DNA from: Chthonomonas sp. UBA2017
Lineage (GTDB): Bacteria; Armatimonadota; Fimbriimonadia; Fimbriimonadales; Fimbriimonadaceae
Direction of reading: 5' to 3'
Assembly: GCA_002335425.1 (NCBI GenBank)
Contig: DDCB01000045.1
Span: 1,679 to 12,949 of the forward strand
DNA: 11,271 bases
The notes beneath the pieces are model-generated. The model saw only the letters and a list, made by a program, of their open reading frames with translations, had not been told where the DNA came from and made no database searches. This document shows positions 1 to 6,514 of the stretch, one piece after another (positions within the stretch are counted from its first letter, which is position 1; every line of letters begins with the position of its first letter). The position numbers and the translations under genes are program-made.

Positions 1-132
1 CGACAACGTGCCGTAAGTCCACACTCCGTTCGGGTTCCCATTGGAAATCGAGAATTCGGATTGCAGATCCGCAAAAGCAAGACTGACACAGGCCACCATT
101 CCCAAGGTAATCATCGATTTCAACGACTTCAT
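1..132 (-). CDS. Exported protein, N-terminal part only (3' end beyond the window)
   Basis: The frame reads leftward from an ATG whose complement lies at 130-132 and is still open at base 1, giving 44 residues. The product starts with a typical Sec signal peptide: basic start (MKSLKS), hydrophobic core (ITLGMVACVSLAFA) and a likely cleavage after AFA, before DLQSEF. The mature start contains NPNGVWTYG. I associate this motif with the opening of secreted, often PEP-CTERM-anchored, beta-sandwich proteins of environmental bacteria; that link is from memory and cannot be tested because the C-terminus is missing. A TTG lies directly upstream at 133-135 and an in-frame TAG a few codons before it, so the start is nearly fixed. 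No strong Shine-Dalgarno is visible. The gene is divergent from the membrane protein at 278. The function of the mature domain is unknown. Confidence 0.7.
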   Translation of the reverse strand, partial: MKSLKSMITLGMVACVSLAFADLQSEFSISNGNPNGVWTYGTLS

Positions 133-164
133 CAACCCATTCTATCCGAGGAGCGTCGCCCCAG

Positions 165-200
165 CCCCAGTATCTTTACGAGTTCAATACTTTTCTGGGG
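165..200. promoter_or_regulatory. Dyad symmetry in the divergent intergenic region
   Basis: Two nested inverted repeats lie between the divergent genes. AGTAT at 169-173 pairs with ATACT at 187-191, and CCCCAG at 165-170 pairs with CTGGGG at 195-200. Together they form a bulged dyad. The hexamer CCCCAG is also tandemly duplicated at 159-164. It could be an operator or a 5'-UTR stem for the leftward gene. No known regulator motif is recognised, so the role is inferred from position only. Confidence 0.2.
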
Positions 201-277
201 GAACATCGGTCCGAGATCGGGAAGATCAGCAGCCTGCAACCTCCTGACGCCAACCGGGTATGAATCCATCGGAAACC

Positions 278-1042
278 ATGTCTGAGCGAAACGAACGACT
301 GTATACAGAGAAAGAAGTGGCGCGCATTTTGCAGCGGGCGGCCGACCTTCAGTCAGAGGTCGGCGGGAGCGACCCGACGGCTCGCGGCTCGTCGCGGCTG
401 GAACTACAAAGAGTCGGCGAGGAGCTCGGGATCGAACCCGCCTTTGTGGCCCAAGCGCTCGCCGAACTGAACCTCGATGGAGTGGACGAGGACCATCGCG
501 CCCAATCCCGTTGGCTCGGCGCGCCTCCCGAGTATGTGGTGGAACGAACGATCGTCGGGCCGTTGAGTCCTCAAGCTTGGGACGCCATCGTTGGACACCT
601 CAACTCTGAGTTCAAGCAGTCGATCCCTGGCGTGGAATCTGGCGAATTCCGAACCTGGCAATGGAAGCATGAGCTCGGGTGGGTGCATTTCAGCGCCATC
701 CCTTCGGGCGCGACCGTTCGGCTCCGAATGGTGCTCCATATCGACGATGGGCTGGTCGCGGGACTCGTCCCCACCGGGATCGCTTGGTTTGCTTTGGCCT
801 CATTGCTCTTTGCGAACGACGCACTCAGGCCCTGGCTTTCGATCCTTTGTTCGGCAGCAGCCTTCATCGGGCTGGGCGCGGCGTTTCGGACTTTGTCCTC
901 TCGCTGGTGGCGCCAAGATCAGCGAAAAACGGCAAGGCTCATGAACCGAATCCTCGACGCATTCGAGGAAGTGCCTGTGGTGAGCCCCATGCTGGCCGCC
1001 GAGGAGCAAAGAGTCCACGTGACCCCGGAAATCGGTCCCTAG
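278..1042 (+). CDS. Two-helix membrane protein of unknown function
   Basis: The 254-residue product (from the ATG at 278) starts with a soluble region, LYTEKEVARILQRAADLQ, followed by a predicted helical segment containing ELQRVGEELGIEPAFVAQALAEL. This N-terminal arrangement recurs in uncharacterised bacterial proteins. Two hydrophobic helices follow at about residues 159-178 and 185-203, joined by a short NDALRP loop. A basic stretch (RWWRQDQRKTARLMNR) then suggests that the termini face the cytoplasm. The middle, about residues 85-155, is rich in Trp and beta-prone. An alternative ATG at 260 would add six residues; neither start has a strong ribosome binding site, and 278 is chosen because GGAA lies a few bases upstream. 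The gene ends in TAG. No catalytic motif is seen and the role is unknown. Confidence 0.75.
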   Translation: MSERNERLYTEKEVARILQRAADLQSEVGGSDPTARGSSRLELQRVGEELGIEPAFVAQALAELNLDGVDEDHRAQSRWLGAPPEYVVERTIVGPLSPQAWDAIVGHLNSEFKQSIPGVESGEFRTWQWKHELGWVHFSAIPSGATVRLRMVLHIDDGLVAGLVPTGIAWFALASLLFANDALRPWLSILCSAAAFIGLGAAFRTLSSRWWRQDQRKTARLMNRILDAFEEVPVVSPMLAAEEQRVHVTPEIGP

Positions 1043-1090
1043 GGTGAACCGATCTCAGGTAACCTTTGCATCCAGGGAGATGGCACCTTG

Positions 1091-1858
1091 ATGGACCCGC
1101 GCGAAGAAGTTTTTGTTGATACCTTTATCGACTCAAGGAGAAGAGATCGATACAAGATGTTGCTCTCGCAACCCAAGACTCGACGCAAGGCTCTCAATCG
1201 CCTGTATCACGCGCCAGACTTTGATCCTAGATGTGCGCATCGCCTCGATCTCAATCTTCATTTGGTCTCCTTGTTTCGCAGCCTTGGGGCTCCAGAGCGT
1301 GCTTACTTAATTTCTGCTCGCGATGATTTGGATCAGAAAGAAATGCCGCTTGAGGAAGCTCTTGAGAATGCGAATCTTTCCGATGCAACGATCGTCTGCT
1401 GCATCCCTAGCCAACTCGCCTATTGGATGGGGGATGCTTTCACATACCCCACTCTTCTTTTGAAGTTAACCGCTTCTCAGGCAGAACAGTATGGCGATCT
1501 CGACGCACTGATGGCCGCATCTCAGACCACCAAGACTGGTCGAATCATGTATATCGAATTCAAAGGTAAAGAGTTAACGGGTCCAGCGCGGATCGGCCGA
1601 GTCCATTCATCTCGATCCGGTCAAACACTGTACTATCAGAACAAATCATTTAAGAGCTTGAAAGGGGCGGGTTCTAAATCCAACTATTACTGTGTCGAAA
1701 CAGGAGATCATTATTGGATCTCGGGACCCAGACGTGATGGACATGATTCGTTGTATCGCACTGGTATTCCAGTCGAAATCGATGAAGATGTTCGCGTGGA
1801 ATATTGGCGGGATATTCGCCAGCAACCTTTCCGAGCAAAGAGTTCAACGACGAAGTAA
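1091..1858 (+). CDS. Two-domain hypothetical protein (C-terminal domain often misnamed DXP synthase)
   Basis: The 255-residue soluble protein starts at ATG 1091 behind a good AGGGAGA site at 1074-1080; a TTG directly upstream (1088) is less likely. Residues 1-125 form one module: FVDTFIDSRRRDRYKMLL, then a segment with LYH and DFDPR, a conserved-looking EMPLEEAL, and IVCCIPSQLAYWMG. The second module, about residues 152-245, starts at MYIEFKGKELTGPARIGRV and carries SGQTLYY, SFKSLKG, VETGDHYWISGPRRDG and VEIDEDVRVEYWRDIR. I recognise it as the small domain that databases frequently label 1-deoxy-D-xylulose-5-phosphate synthase; it has none of the thiamine-diphosphate motifs of a real DXS. Codons are visibly more AT-rich than in the flanking genes, which suggests recent arrival. 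No function can be assigned. Confidence 0.8.
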   Translation: MDPREEVFVDTFIDSRRRDRYKMLLSQPKTRRKALNRLYHAPDFDPRCAHRLDLNLHLVSLFRSLGAPERAYLISARDDLDQKEMPLEEALENANLSDATIVCCIPSQLAYWMGDAFTYPTLLLKLTASQAEQYGDLDALMAASQTTKTGRIMYIEFKGKELTGPARIGRVHSSRSGQTLYYQNKSFKSLKGAGSKSNYYCVETGDHYWISGPRRDGHDSLYRTGIPVEIDEDVRVEYWRDIRQQPFRAKSSTTK

Positions 1859-1964
1859 AAACAGAATGACTTTGGGAAGAAAGACCCCCGTCGCGGCGCC
1901 TGTCGCGGCAAGCTGCCGTGCATTCAGGACCTTTTCCGGCCTCGGCATGGAGTATATTTGAGCC

Positions 1965-2408
1965 ATGGTGATCTCAAGGGCGACTGAAGTCTCGGCCGAT
2001 TTAGTCCGGCTCTACTCGGCGTACCTTGATTTTTATGATCGACCTCAGGACTCTGCCCAGATCAAAGCCTTCCTGGCGCAAAACATGCAGCAAGAGAGCA
2101 CCGTCCTTATTGTGGGTTCTGTTCAAGATCAGGCCATCGGATTTACTCAGTCGTATGTGATTCCTTGCTCACTGAGTTTAGGTCGCAAAGCAATTCTGAA
2201 TGACCTCTTTGTCGATCCTCATTTCCGAGGGCGTGGATATGGAGAAACATTGCTGAACCAAACGACCGATTACTTGGCATCATTAGGTGTCGAAGTTGCC
2301 GAGCTTTCAACGGGCATCACGAACATGATCGGCCAAAGCTTGTACGAGAAGTCCGGGTGGCGACGAGACCGCGACTTCCTTTATTATCTCAAGCCCCTCG
2401 CTCCATAG
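1965..2408 (+). CDS. GNAT-family N-acetyltransferase
   Basis: The 147-residue protein is about the normal length for a single GNAT domain, which transfers an acetyl group from acetyl-CoA to an amine. Motif A is clear: LNDLFVDPHFRGRGYGETLL, with the pyrophosphate-binding loop RGRGYG at residues 88-93. The C-terminal motif B region reads IGQSLYEKSGWRRDRDFLYY, which places the usual LYEK-G-W/F signature where a small-molecule or antibiotic-like acetyltransferase has it. Strand beta-4 is IGFTQSYVIPCSL. The substrate cannot be told from the sequence. Neighbours do not suggest a pathway, and a 106-base gap separates it from the upstream gene, so it is probably a separate transcription unit. The start ATG has only a weak upstream GAG. 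The gene ends in TAG. Confidence 0.9.
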   Translation: MVISRATEVSADLVRLYSAYLDFYDRPQDSAQIKAFLAQNMQQESTVLIVGSVQDQAIGFTQSYVIPCSLSLGRKAILNDLFVDPHFRGRGYGETLLNQTTDYLASLGVEVAELSTGITNMIGQSLYEKSGWRRDRDFLYYLKPLAP

Positions 2409-2487
2409 CCGAACTCGGTTTAATCCGTTCATCGTATCCCCAGAGCCCCCTCGGAACTTTGTTTCGAAGCAGGACGTTCAGGTCGCT

Positions 2488-3474
2488 ATGCGAATCGGAC
2501 AAGTTTCGGCAATCGCGAGCGGCGGGTGGCTCGCGCTTGTGAGCCTGGTTCAGGTGACGTATCGCGACGATGCGTGGTTTTCTGCGTGGCTCCTAGAGAT
2601 TCCAGGTGTGGTGTTCTTGGCCTTTCCGATCTTGCTCTTGATCACGAGTTTTTGGATTCGACCCCGCGGGTGGATCGTCGCTCATGGAGCACTGGTGGGG
2701 CTTGCAATAGTCATCTTCTTGGACCCAAGAATTGCATGGCCTCGACCAGAAAATGCTGGGCACCTTGAAGTGATGACTTACAATATTGAATATCTACTAA
2801 GAGGGATGCCCTTAGTGGTTCAGGCGATCCGGTCGCAGTAGCCCGATGTGGTGTTTTTGCAAGAATCTGCTATCCTCACTCGGCCCTACAACCCGCAGGT
2901 AGAGTTGATCCGATCTCTTCCCGAATATCATGCTGTGTTCGATGGCGAAATCTTGATTCTGAGCCGCGCCCCGATTCGTAAGTTGTAGGCATTGCGGATG
3001 CCGTCTCAATATCCGCATCGCCCGATCCTCGTGGCTCAGATCCAGTGGCGCGGACAACCTCTCACGCTTGTCAATGTGCACATGCAGCCGAACGCGACCC
3101 AGGCCTTGCTTCGGCGCGACCTGCCGGGGCTCCCGCGTCGTACTCGCGATGTTTTGCAGATTCGAAAAAGCCAGTGGGCGCAGGTTTGCTCACTTCTCGC
3201 GGCGATTGACGGCCCGGTTCTCTTCGGGGGCGATCTAAATGGAACGCCCAAACAGCGCTTTCGCACCCAGCTACGTCGAGAGGGTCTAGTGGATTCGTTC
3301 GACATTGCGGGCTCGGGGTTCGGATTTTCGATTTCGTCCGAACTTCCCTTGCGCCGCATCGACGCGATCTGGAGCCGCGGACTTTTGGCCGATTCTTCGC
3401 GAACCGTCGCGAGCCGCGCCAGCGACCATCGCCCCGTCGTGGCGACCTTTTGCCTGCCGGAATCTTTGGACTGA
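2488..3474 (+). pseudogene. Endonuclease/exonuclease/phosphatase (EEP) membrane protein interrupted by two in-frame TAG codons
   Basis: A single frame of 328 codons encodes an EEP-family protein, the Mg-dependent DNase I / sphingomyelinase / inositol-phosphatase fold. It begins with three hydrophobic helices, at about residues 6-23, 34-54 and 62-78, like the family members that carry an N-terminal membrane anchor. The catalytic motifs then follow in order: MTYNIEY, PDVVFLQE, LVNVHM, FGGDLNGTP, RRIDAIW and SDHRPVV. All expected metal and active-site residues are present. The frame is broken only by TAG at 2839-2841, just before PDVVFLQE, and TAG at 2986-2988. There are no frameshifts. TAG ends neighbouring genes, so it is a normal stop here. 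The simplest reading is recent inactivation; readthrough or two base errors are alternatives. Separate translation of the piece after 2988 would lack the catalytic Asn and Glu. Confidence 0.85.
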
Positions 3475-3692
3475 ACCATCCCCCCTCGGCACCTCGATTT
3501 GAACCTTTTCGCAGTGCCCATCGCAAAGCAGACCGTTCCTCGGTTGGGCATCAGCGGTGATTCTTGCAAGATGGCTGAGGAAGTGAGTCTCCTTTTAGGT
3601 TATCGACGTACTCCGATTGCCATGCAATCAACGTCAATTGTTTGAGGTCTGGCCACACCACAAACTCGTGCACTGGCAGTCGAGGATCTTGA

Positions 3693-4007
3693 ATGAGGTA
3701 TCTGGCCGTGAAAAGTCACCCAAAGCAATTCAAGTTCGGCATCAAGGGCGTCTTCTTGATCTTGATGGGTGGTTTCATGACGCTCATCGGACTCCTGTCG
3801 GTGGTCTCGCTTATGCGGCGTGCCATGAAATCAAACAGTCTCTCTCAGTTCTTTTCTGTAGATCACTTTTATCTGCCCGATCTTCTGGTCGCTGTGAGCC
3901 TTCCTGGGGGACTGATCTTGCTCGTTGCCGGGATAAAGTTTGTTCATCGTCGCAAGCGAGCTTCGGATGACGATTCAGATGATCATGCGAGGGAGACAGT
4001 CTGTTGA
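3693..4007 (+). CDS. Small two-helix membrane protein
   Basis: The 104-residue product has a good ribosome binding site (GAGG at 3682-3685, seven bases before the ATG). A short basic N-terminus (KSHPKQFKFGIK) leads into hydrophobic helix 1, about residues 17-40 (VFLILMGGFMTLIGLLSVVSL). A hydrophilic loop with SNSLSQFFSVDHFYLPD follows, then helix 2 at about residues 64-84 (LLVAVSLPGGLILLVAGIKFV). The tail starts with HRRKR and turns acidic (DDDSDDH). The positive-inside rule puts both termini in the cytoplasm. I recognise no family. It lies alone, 218 bases after the broken EEP frame, in a region with little else. Confidence 0.6.
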   Translation: MRYLAVKSHPKQFKFGIKGVFLILMGGFMTLIGLLSVVSLMRRAMKSNSLSQFFSVDHFYLPDLLVAVSLPGGLILLVAGIKFVHRRKRASDDDSDDHARETVC

Positions 4008-4284
4008 AACGAACGACGATTCCCTTGTCAATGAGATAGCCAATGAGCCCGATGAACGGCCGCACAGTCAACCGTGCCCATTTGAGTTGCGGCGTGCTTC
4101 ACGTCCAGCTGGCCGGTGCGCTTGGCTCGGTGAGCACGACCAAGGCCACGAATCTAGCCTTAAAAACACGTCTTGTTACAAGCGGTCTCGCGATCCGATG
4201 GCCAATCTGTCATTTCGACTCTCTCGATTCCGGGTTGGCGCAGGATCCGAATCCTCGAGGCGGTGACGTCTCGCATCAAGCTGA
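4008..4284. other. Gap without a convincing gene; possible degraded minus-strand coding
   Basis: No plus-strand frame looks like protein. On the minus strand, peptides such as VRPFIGLIGYLIDKGIVVRFN (about 4015-4077) and RRVFKARFVALVVLTE, farther right and in the same frame, look coding-like. A TGA separates them. A short 44-codon frame starts at 4288 and overlaps the stop of the ORF to its right as ATGA. This pattern fits either a decayed gene downstream of the 4285-4584 ORF or chance. No terminator, repeat or RNA gene was seen. Confidence 0.25.
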
Positions 4285-4584
4285 TCATCCGGTGACGCGG
4301 CCGCTCCTGATCGGTGCGCGACCGGGCTTCTGAGCTCTGGGATCGCCTGAGGAGGTCGAGAATGCGAACTTGGGACCCTTCAAATGATCGACGACGAACA
4401 GCTTCTCGAACTCGGCATCGGTGAGGATCGCGCCTTCAAGCTGGGCCGCTTCAAGCTCTGTGGAATAGCTCATCGCCGCCGAGACCACATCTCGATAGAT
4501 CAGCCCCAAGGAAAGGGCCGAAACGATCAGGCACACCAGCTTGATAAGGATCACTTTCCCACGCCTCTTGCTCAGGTCAGCCAC
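4285..4584 (-). CDS. Possible small single-helix membrane protein, unrecognised
   Basis: This minus-strand frame of 99 residues begins with GTG at 4584. It has a basic start (SKRRGK), then one hydrophobic helix at about residues 11-30 (VILIKLVCLIVSALSLGLIY). A charged, helix-prone part follows (STELEAAQLEGAILTDAEFEKLFVVDHLKGPKF), and then a low-complexity basic tail after residue 80. Codon choice shows G/C in most third positions, as expected for coding DNA of this GC content. Against it, no ribosome binding site precedes the GTG and no family is recognised. The tail looks like out-of-frame sequence, so the true protein may be truncated or frameshifted near residue 80. A second GTG (residue 11) behind AGAGG is another possible start. 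Confidence 0.4.
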   Translation of the reverse strand: MADLSKRRGKVILIKLVCLIVSALSLGLIYRDVVSAAMSYSTELEAAQLEGAILTDAEFEKLFVVDHLKGPKFAFSTSSGDPRAQKPGRAPIRSGRVTG

Positions 4585-4900
4585 ATGATGAGTGACGGAA
4601 AAATCCTGCCTAATGGTTTTCGGTCCCGAGAAAGAACATGAGATGAAAAGGGCTACGAACGAGATCTAGCAAAGTCGAAGATCACCGCAGGCTCCAAATG
4701 GGCCGACGCTGTGAATCGGTATGACGGCGGACGCCGATGGGCCTTTCATGCTTGTTTCGATCCGAACAAGTTGTCAGCAGAACTGCAAGCTCTCTAAGCA
4801 CCGAAAGATCAACCCAGTCTGACCCGTTGCCAACAACAGACAGGAGGTATGAAACTAACACTCAAACTGGCTCTGTTATTGGGGACTTGCTACCAGTTCC
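4585..4900. other. About 315 bases without a supported gene
   Basis: Neither strand shows a convincing frame. At 4842-4851 a perfect AGGAGG sits one base before an ATG that opens a hydrophobic peptide, MKLTLKLALLLGTCYQ. It looks like a signal peptide, but the spacing is too short for efficient initiation and the frame loses character after about 4900, where the IS3 homology begins. It may be the 5' stub of a gene destroyed by the insertion, or part of the IS end. A 14-base palindrome, AGTTCC-CA-GGAACT, lies at 4895-4908 on the junction. Confidence 0.3.
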
Positions 4901-5105
4901 CAGGAACTCGGCGCGAAGACGACCATCGAAACTTTCCGCCATGCCGTTTAGCCAAGGCGAGCCGGGCTGGATGGAGCCGCTCTGCGAGCCTGTCAGCGAG
5001 CTACGGCGAGCCGAACTCGGGGCAATTGTCGCTTCGCAAAGCCCCGAGGCGACCGCGCAGCAACAACAGCCGCTCCAGCTCGCAAACCAAATCTTCGGCA
5101 CTCGA
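4901..5105 (-). mobile_element. IS3-family transposase (OrfB) catalytic-core remnant
   Basis: Reading leftward from 5096, the minus strand gives EDLVCELERLLLLRG, then LRSDNCPEFGSP and a TAG at 5001-5003. After a shift of frame it gives SIQPGSPWLNGMAESFDGRLRAEFL, ending at about 4901. These match the rve (DDE) core of IS3-family OrfB: the RSDNGPEF block with the second catalytic Asp, and the EPGSPWENGY-ESFNGRLRDE block with the catalytic Glu. In intact elements these two codons are 108 bases apart (the D-35-E spacing); here they are 94 apart, so about 14 bases are lost. With the stop and the frameshift, this is a dead fragment. Homology starts immediately after the hydrolase stop codon, in the hydrolase's own frame. 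No inverted repeats were recognised. Confidence 0.85.
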
Positions 5106-6443
5106 TTAGCGGTCACCCTGCTCAAACTTTTTCTCGAAAGCCAACTTGTTGATTTTCCAATCTTTGCCCATTTTCTCCAGGCTCACGGTGTATCGTCCAC
5201 CGACGGTCCAGCGCTTTTCGCCATGCGTTAGGGTTGCGATGCCGTCATGCATCACAAGAGCCCTCCTTCCGTCGAGCTGAACTTCAAAGTTGTAATAGAC
5301 ATGCCGCATCGAATCAAACTTCTGATGATAGGCCCTCCAGTCTTCGACGAGTTGATCTGCGTCCACCGTCGCTTTCTCGCCTCCGAGCGACGTGTAGTCG
5401 ATCTCTAGTTTTGGTGCAAACCTTTGGCGAAGAGCAGCCCACGACTTTGCATCGACGGATGCAGCAACTTGCTGGATAGCCGTGATGATTTCCGACCGAT
5501 CGGAAACCGGTCCATCAAGCCGCCGACGGAAAAACTCGGCAGCCAGAGATGACGACCGAGAAACAGGCTCGGGTTGGTCATAGAAGTCCATGTGGGCGTC
5601 CTGAGTCCAGTAAATCTCCTTGGGCCCGCCGAGCTCGGCATGGAACCTTCGAGCCATATCGGGTAGGGCGGCGTTGTCAGAATGGAGTACCAGGACCGGC
5701 ACACGGAGCTTTTTGGCGGGAGCCAGCGAGTCAAATCGAAGCCAAGCGGCCCAACTCATCAGGGCAAACCGGTTATCCCAAGCCGGAATCAATCCTCGGC
5801 TTGAATCCGTGTAATAGGGAGCTTGCTGCATGATGGCATCGCTTCCCGGGGGTCCTGCCGCCGGCACATCTTCCACGATCCCTGTCTGCTTAAATTTGGC
5901 CATCGCATCGTCGCCAATTTTCAGGAGCTTCGCGACCCCTTCTTTGCCACCATAGACCGACTCAACAGCCGAAGCATCTTGGATCCAAAGCGCACTAGCG
6001 GCCATCGCTTTCAGCGGAGCGCCTGCATGGATTGCGTTAGCCATATAGCCCGTGGATGCGCACATCGCCATTCCCGCTAATCGGCTCGAATCAATATAGG
6101 GTTGCCGAGAAAAGAACTCAGCCGCGGCCCGGATGTCTTCTGCTTTTTGGGCAGGAATCTCTGCGTTTCTCGTTTTTCCGCCGCTCTTCCCAAATCCACG
6201 AAAGTCAAAGACTAACGTGGCGAACCCTTGTGCAGCAAGAGCTTTGGCATAGTTTGTCGGCATTTGATCCTTGACCGTGAACCAAGCGCCTGTAATCACG
6301 ACTCCCGGGAGTCGTGTGCCGGGCTTGGTCTCGCGAGGAGTGTAAACGACGCCAACGATTCGTTCGCCACCGGATTTGAATTCGACTTGGCGTGCGTCGG
6401 GTGCGCCTAAAGCGATCGATCCGAGGATGGAGAGGAGCAGCAT
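5106..6443 (-). CDS. Secreted alpha/beta-hydrolase with C-terminal NTF2-like domain
   Basis: From the ATG at 6443 (GAAGAG site five bases upstream) the protein has 445 residues. The frame is open to 6560, but that start would overlap the LysR gene. Residues 1-13 are a signal peptide (MLLLSILGSIALG, then APDARQVEF). Residues 20-310 form an alpha/beta-hydrolase of the COG1073 (YcjY/FrsA-like) type: VVITGAWFTVKDQMP, FDFRGFGKSGG, the nucleophile elbow MCASTGY with Ser130 (Cys replaces the first Gly of G-x-S-x-G), a candidate Asp256 in VLHSDNAALPD, and His284 in DAHMDFYDQPEP. Residues about 321-445 look like an NTF2/SnoaL-like domain (ASVDAKSWAALRQRF, YYNFEVQLDGRRALVMHDG, WTVGGRYTVSLEKMGKDWKINKL). 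The substrate is unknown; esterase-type activity is inferred. It is divergent from a LysR regulator, its likely controller. The last codons abut an IS3 remnant. Confidence 0.88.
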   Translation of the reverse strand: MLLLSILGSIALGAPDARQVEFKSGGERIVGVVYTPRETKPGTRLPGVVITGAWFTVKDQMPTNYAKALAAQGFATLVFDFRGFGKSGGKTRNAEIPAQKAEDIRAAAEFFSRQPYIDSSRLAGMAMCASTGYMANAIHAGAPLKAMAASALWIQDASAVESVYGGKEGVAKLLKIGDDAMAKFKQTGIVEDVPAAGPPGSDAIMQQAPYYTDSSRGLIPAWDNRFALMSWAAWLRFDSLAPAKKLRVPVLVLHSDNAALPDMARRFHAELGGPKEIYWTQDAHMDFYDQPEPVSRSSSLAAEFFRRRLDGPVSDRSEIITAIQQVAASVDAKSWAALRQRFAPKLEIDYTSLGGEKATVDADQLVEDWRAYHQKFDSMRHVYYNFEVQLDGRRALVMHDGIATLTHGEKRWTVGGRYTVSLEKMGKDWKINKLAFEKKFEQGDR

Positions 6444-6490
6444 AACATCTCTTCGTACGACCGTTTGAAACTGCCAGTTCTTGCATCTTA

Positions 6491-6508
6491 TGTGCTTTAG
6501 CATGCACA
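6491..6508. promoter_or_regulatory. Candidate LysR operator between divergent hydrolase and regulator genes
   Basis: In the 71-base gap, TGTGC at 6491-6495 and GCACA at 6504-6508 form an inverted repeat with eight bases between the arms. It contains several T-N11-A matches, the usual core of LysR-type binding sites. TTGCAT (6481-6486) and CACAAT (6505-6510), 18 bases apart, resemble a weak promoter for the regulator. If used, transcription would start almost at the ATG, which fits the missing Shine-Dalgarno. The assignment rests on symmetry and location only. Confidence 0.4.
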
Positions 6509-6514
6509 ATTCGC

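Noticed and set aside
1031..1053. ATCGGT...ACCGAT inverted repeat around the stop of the first membrane protein gene, with CCCTAGGG in the loop
   Set aside because: Only a six-base stem with an eleven-base loop and no following T-tract; not enough for a terminator call.
2839..2988. TAG codons as pyrrolysine sites in the EEP gene
   Set aside because: No pyrrolysine machinery is in the window, the EEP family does not use pyrrolysine, and TAG serves as an ordinary stop in neighbouring genes.
3571..3645. A 24-codon frame starting MAEEVSLLLGYRR before the small membrane protein
   Set aside because: No clear ribosome binding site and no recognisable product; too short to support.
3617..3970. A 117-codon plus-strand frame overlapping the two-helix membrane protein
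   Set aside because: It has a peptide composition typical of an out-of-frame shadow (many Cys, His, Arg and Ser) and no ribosome binding site; the overlapping frame has clear helices and a good site.
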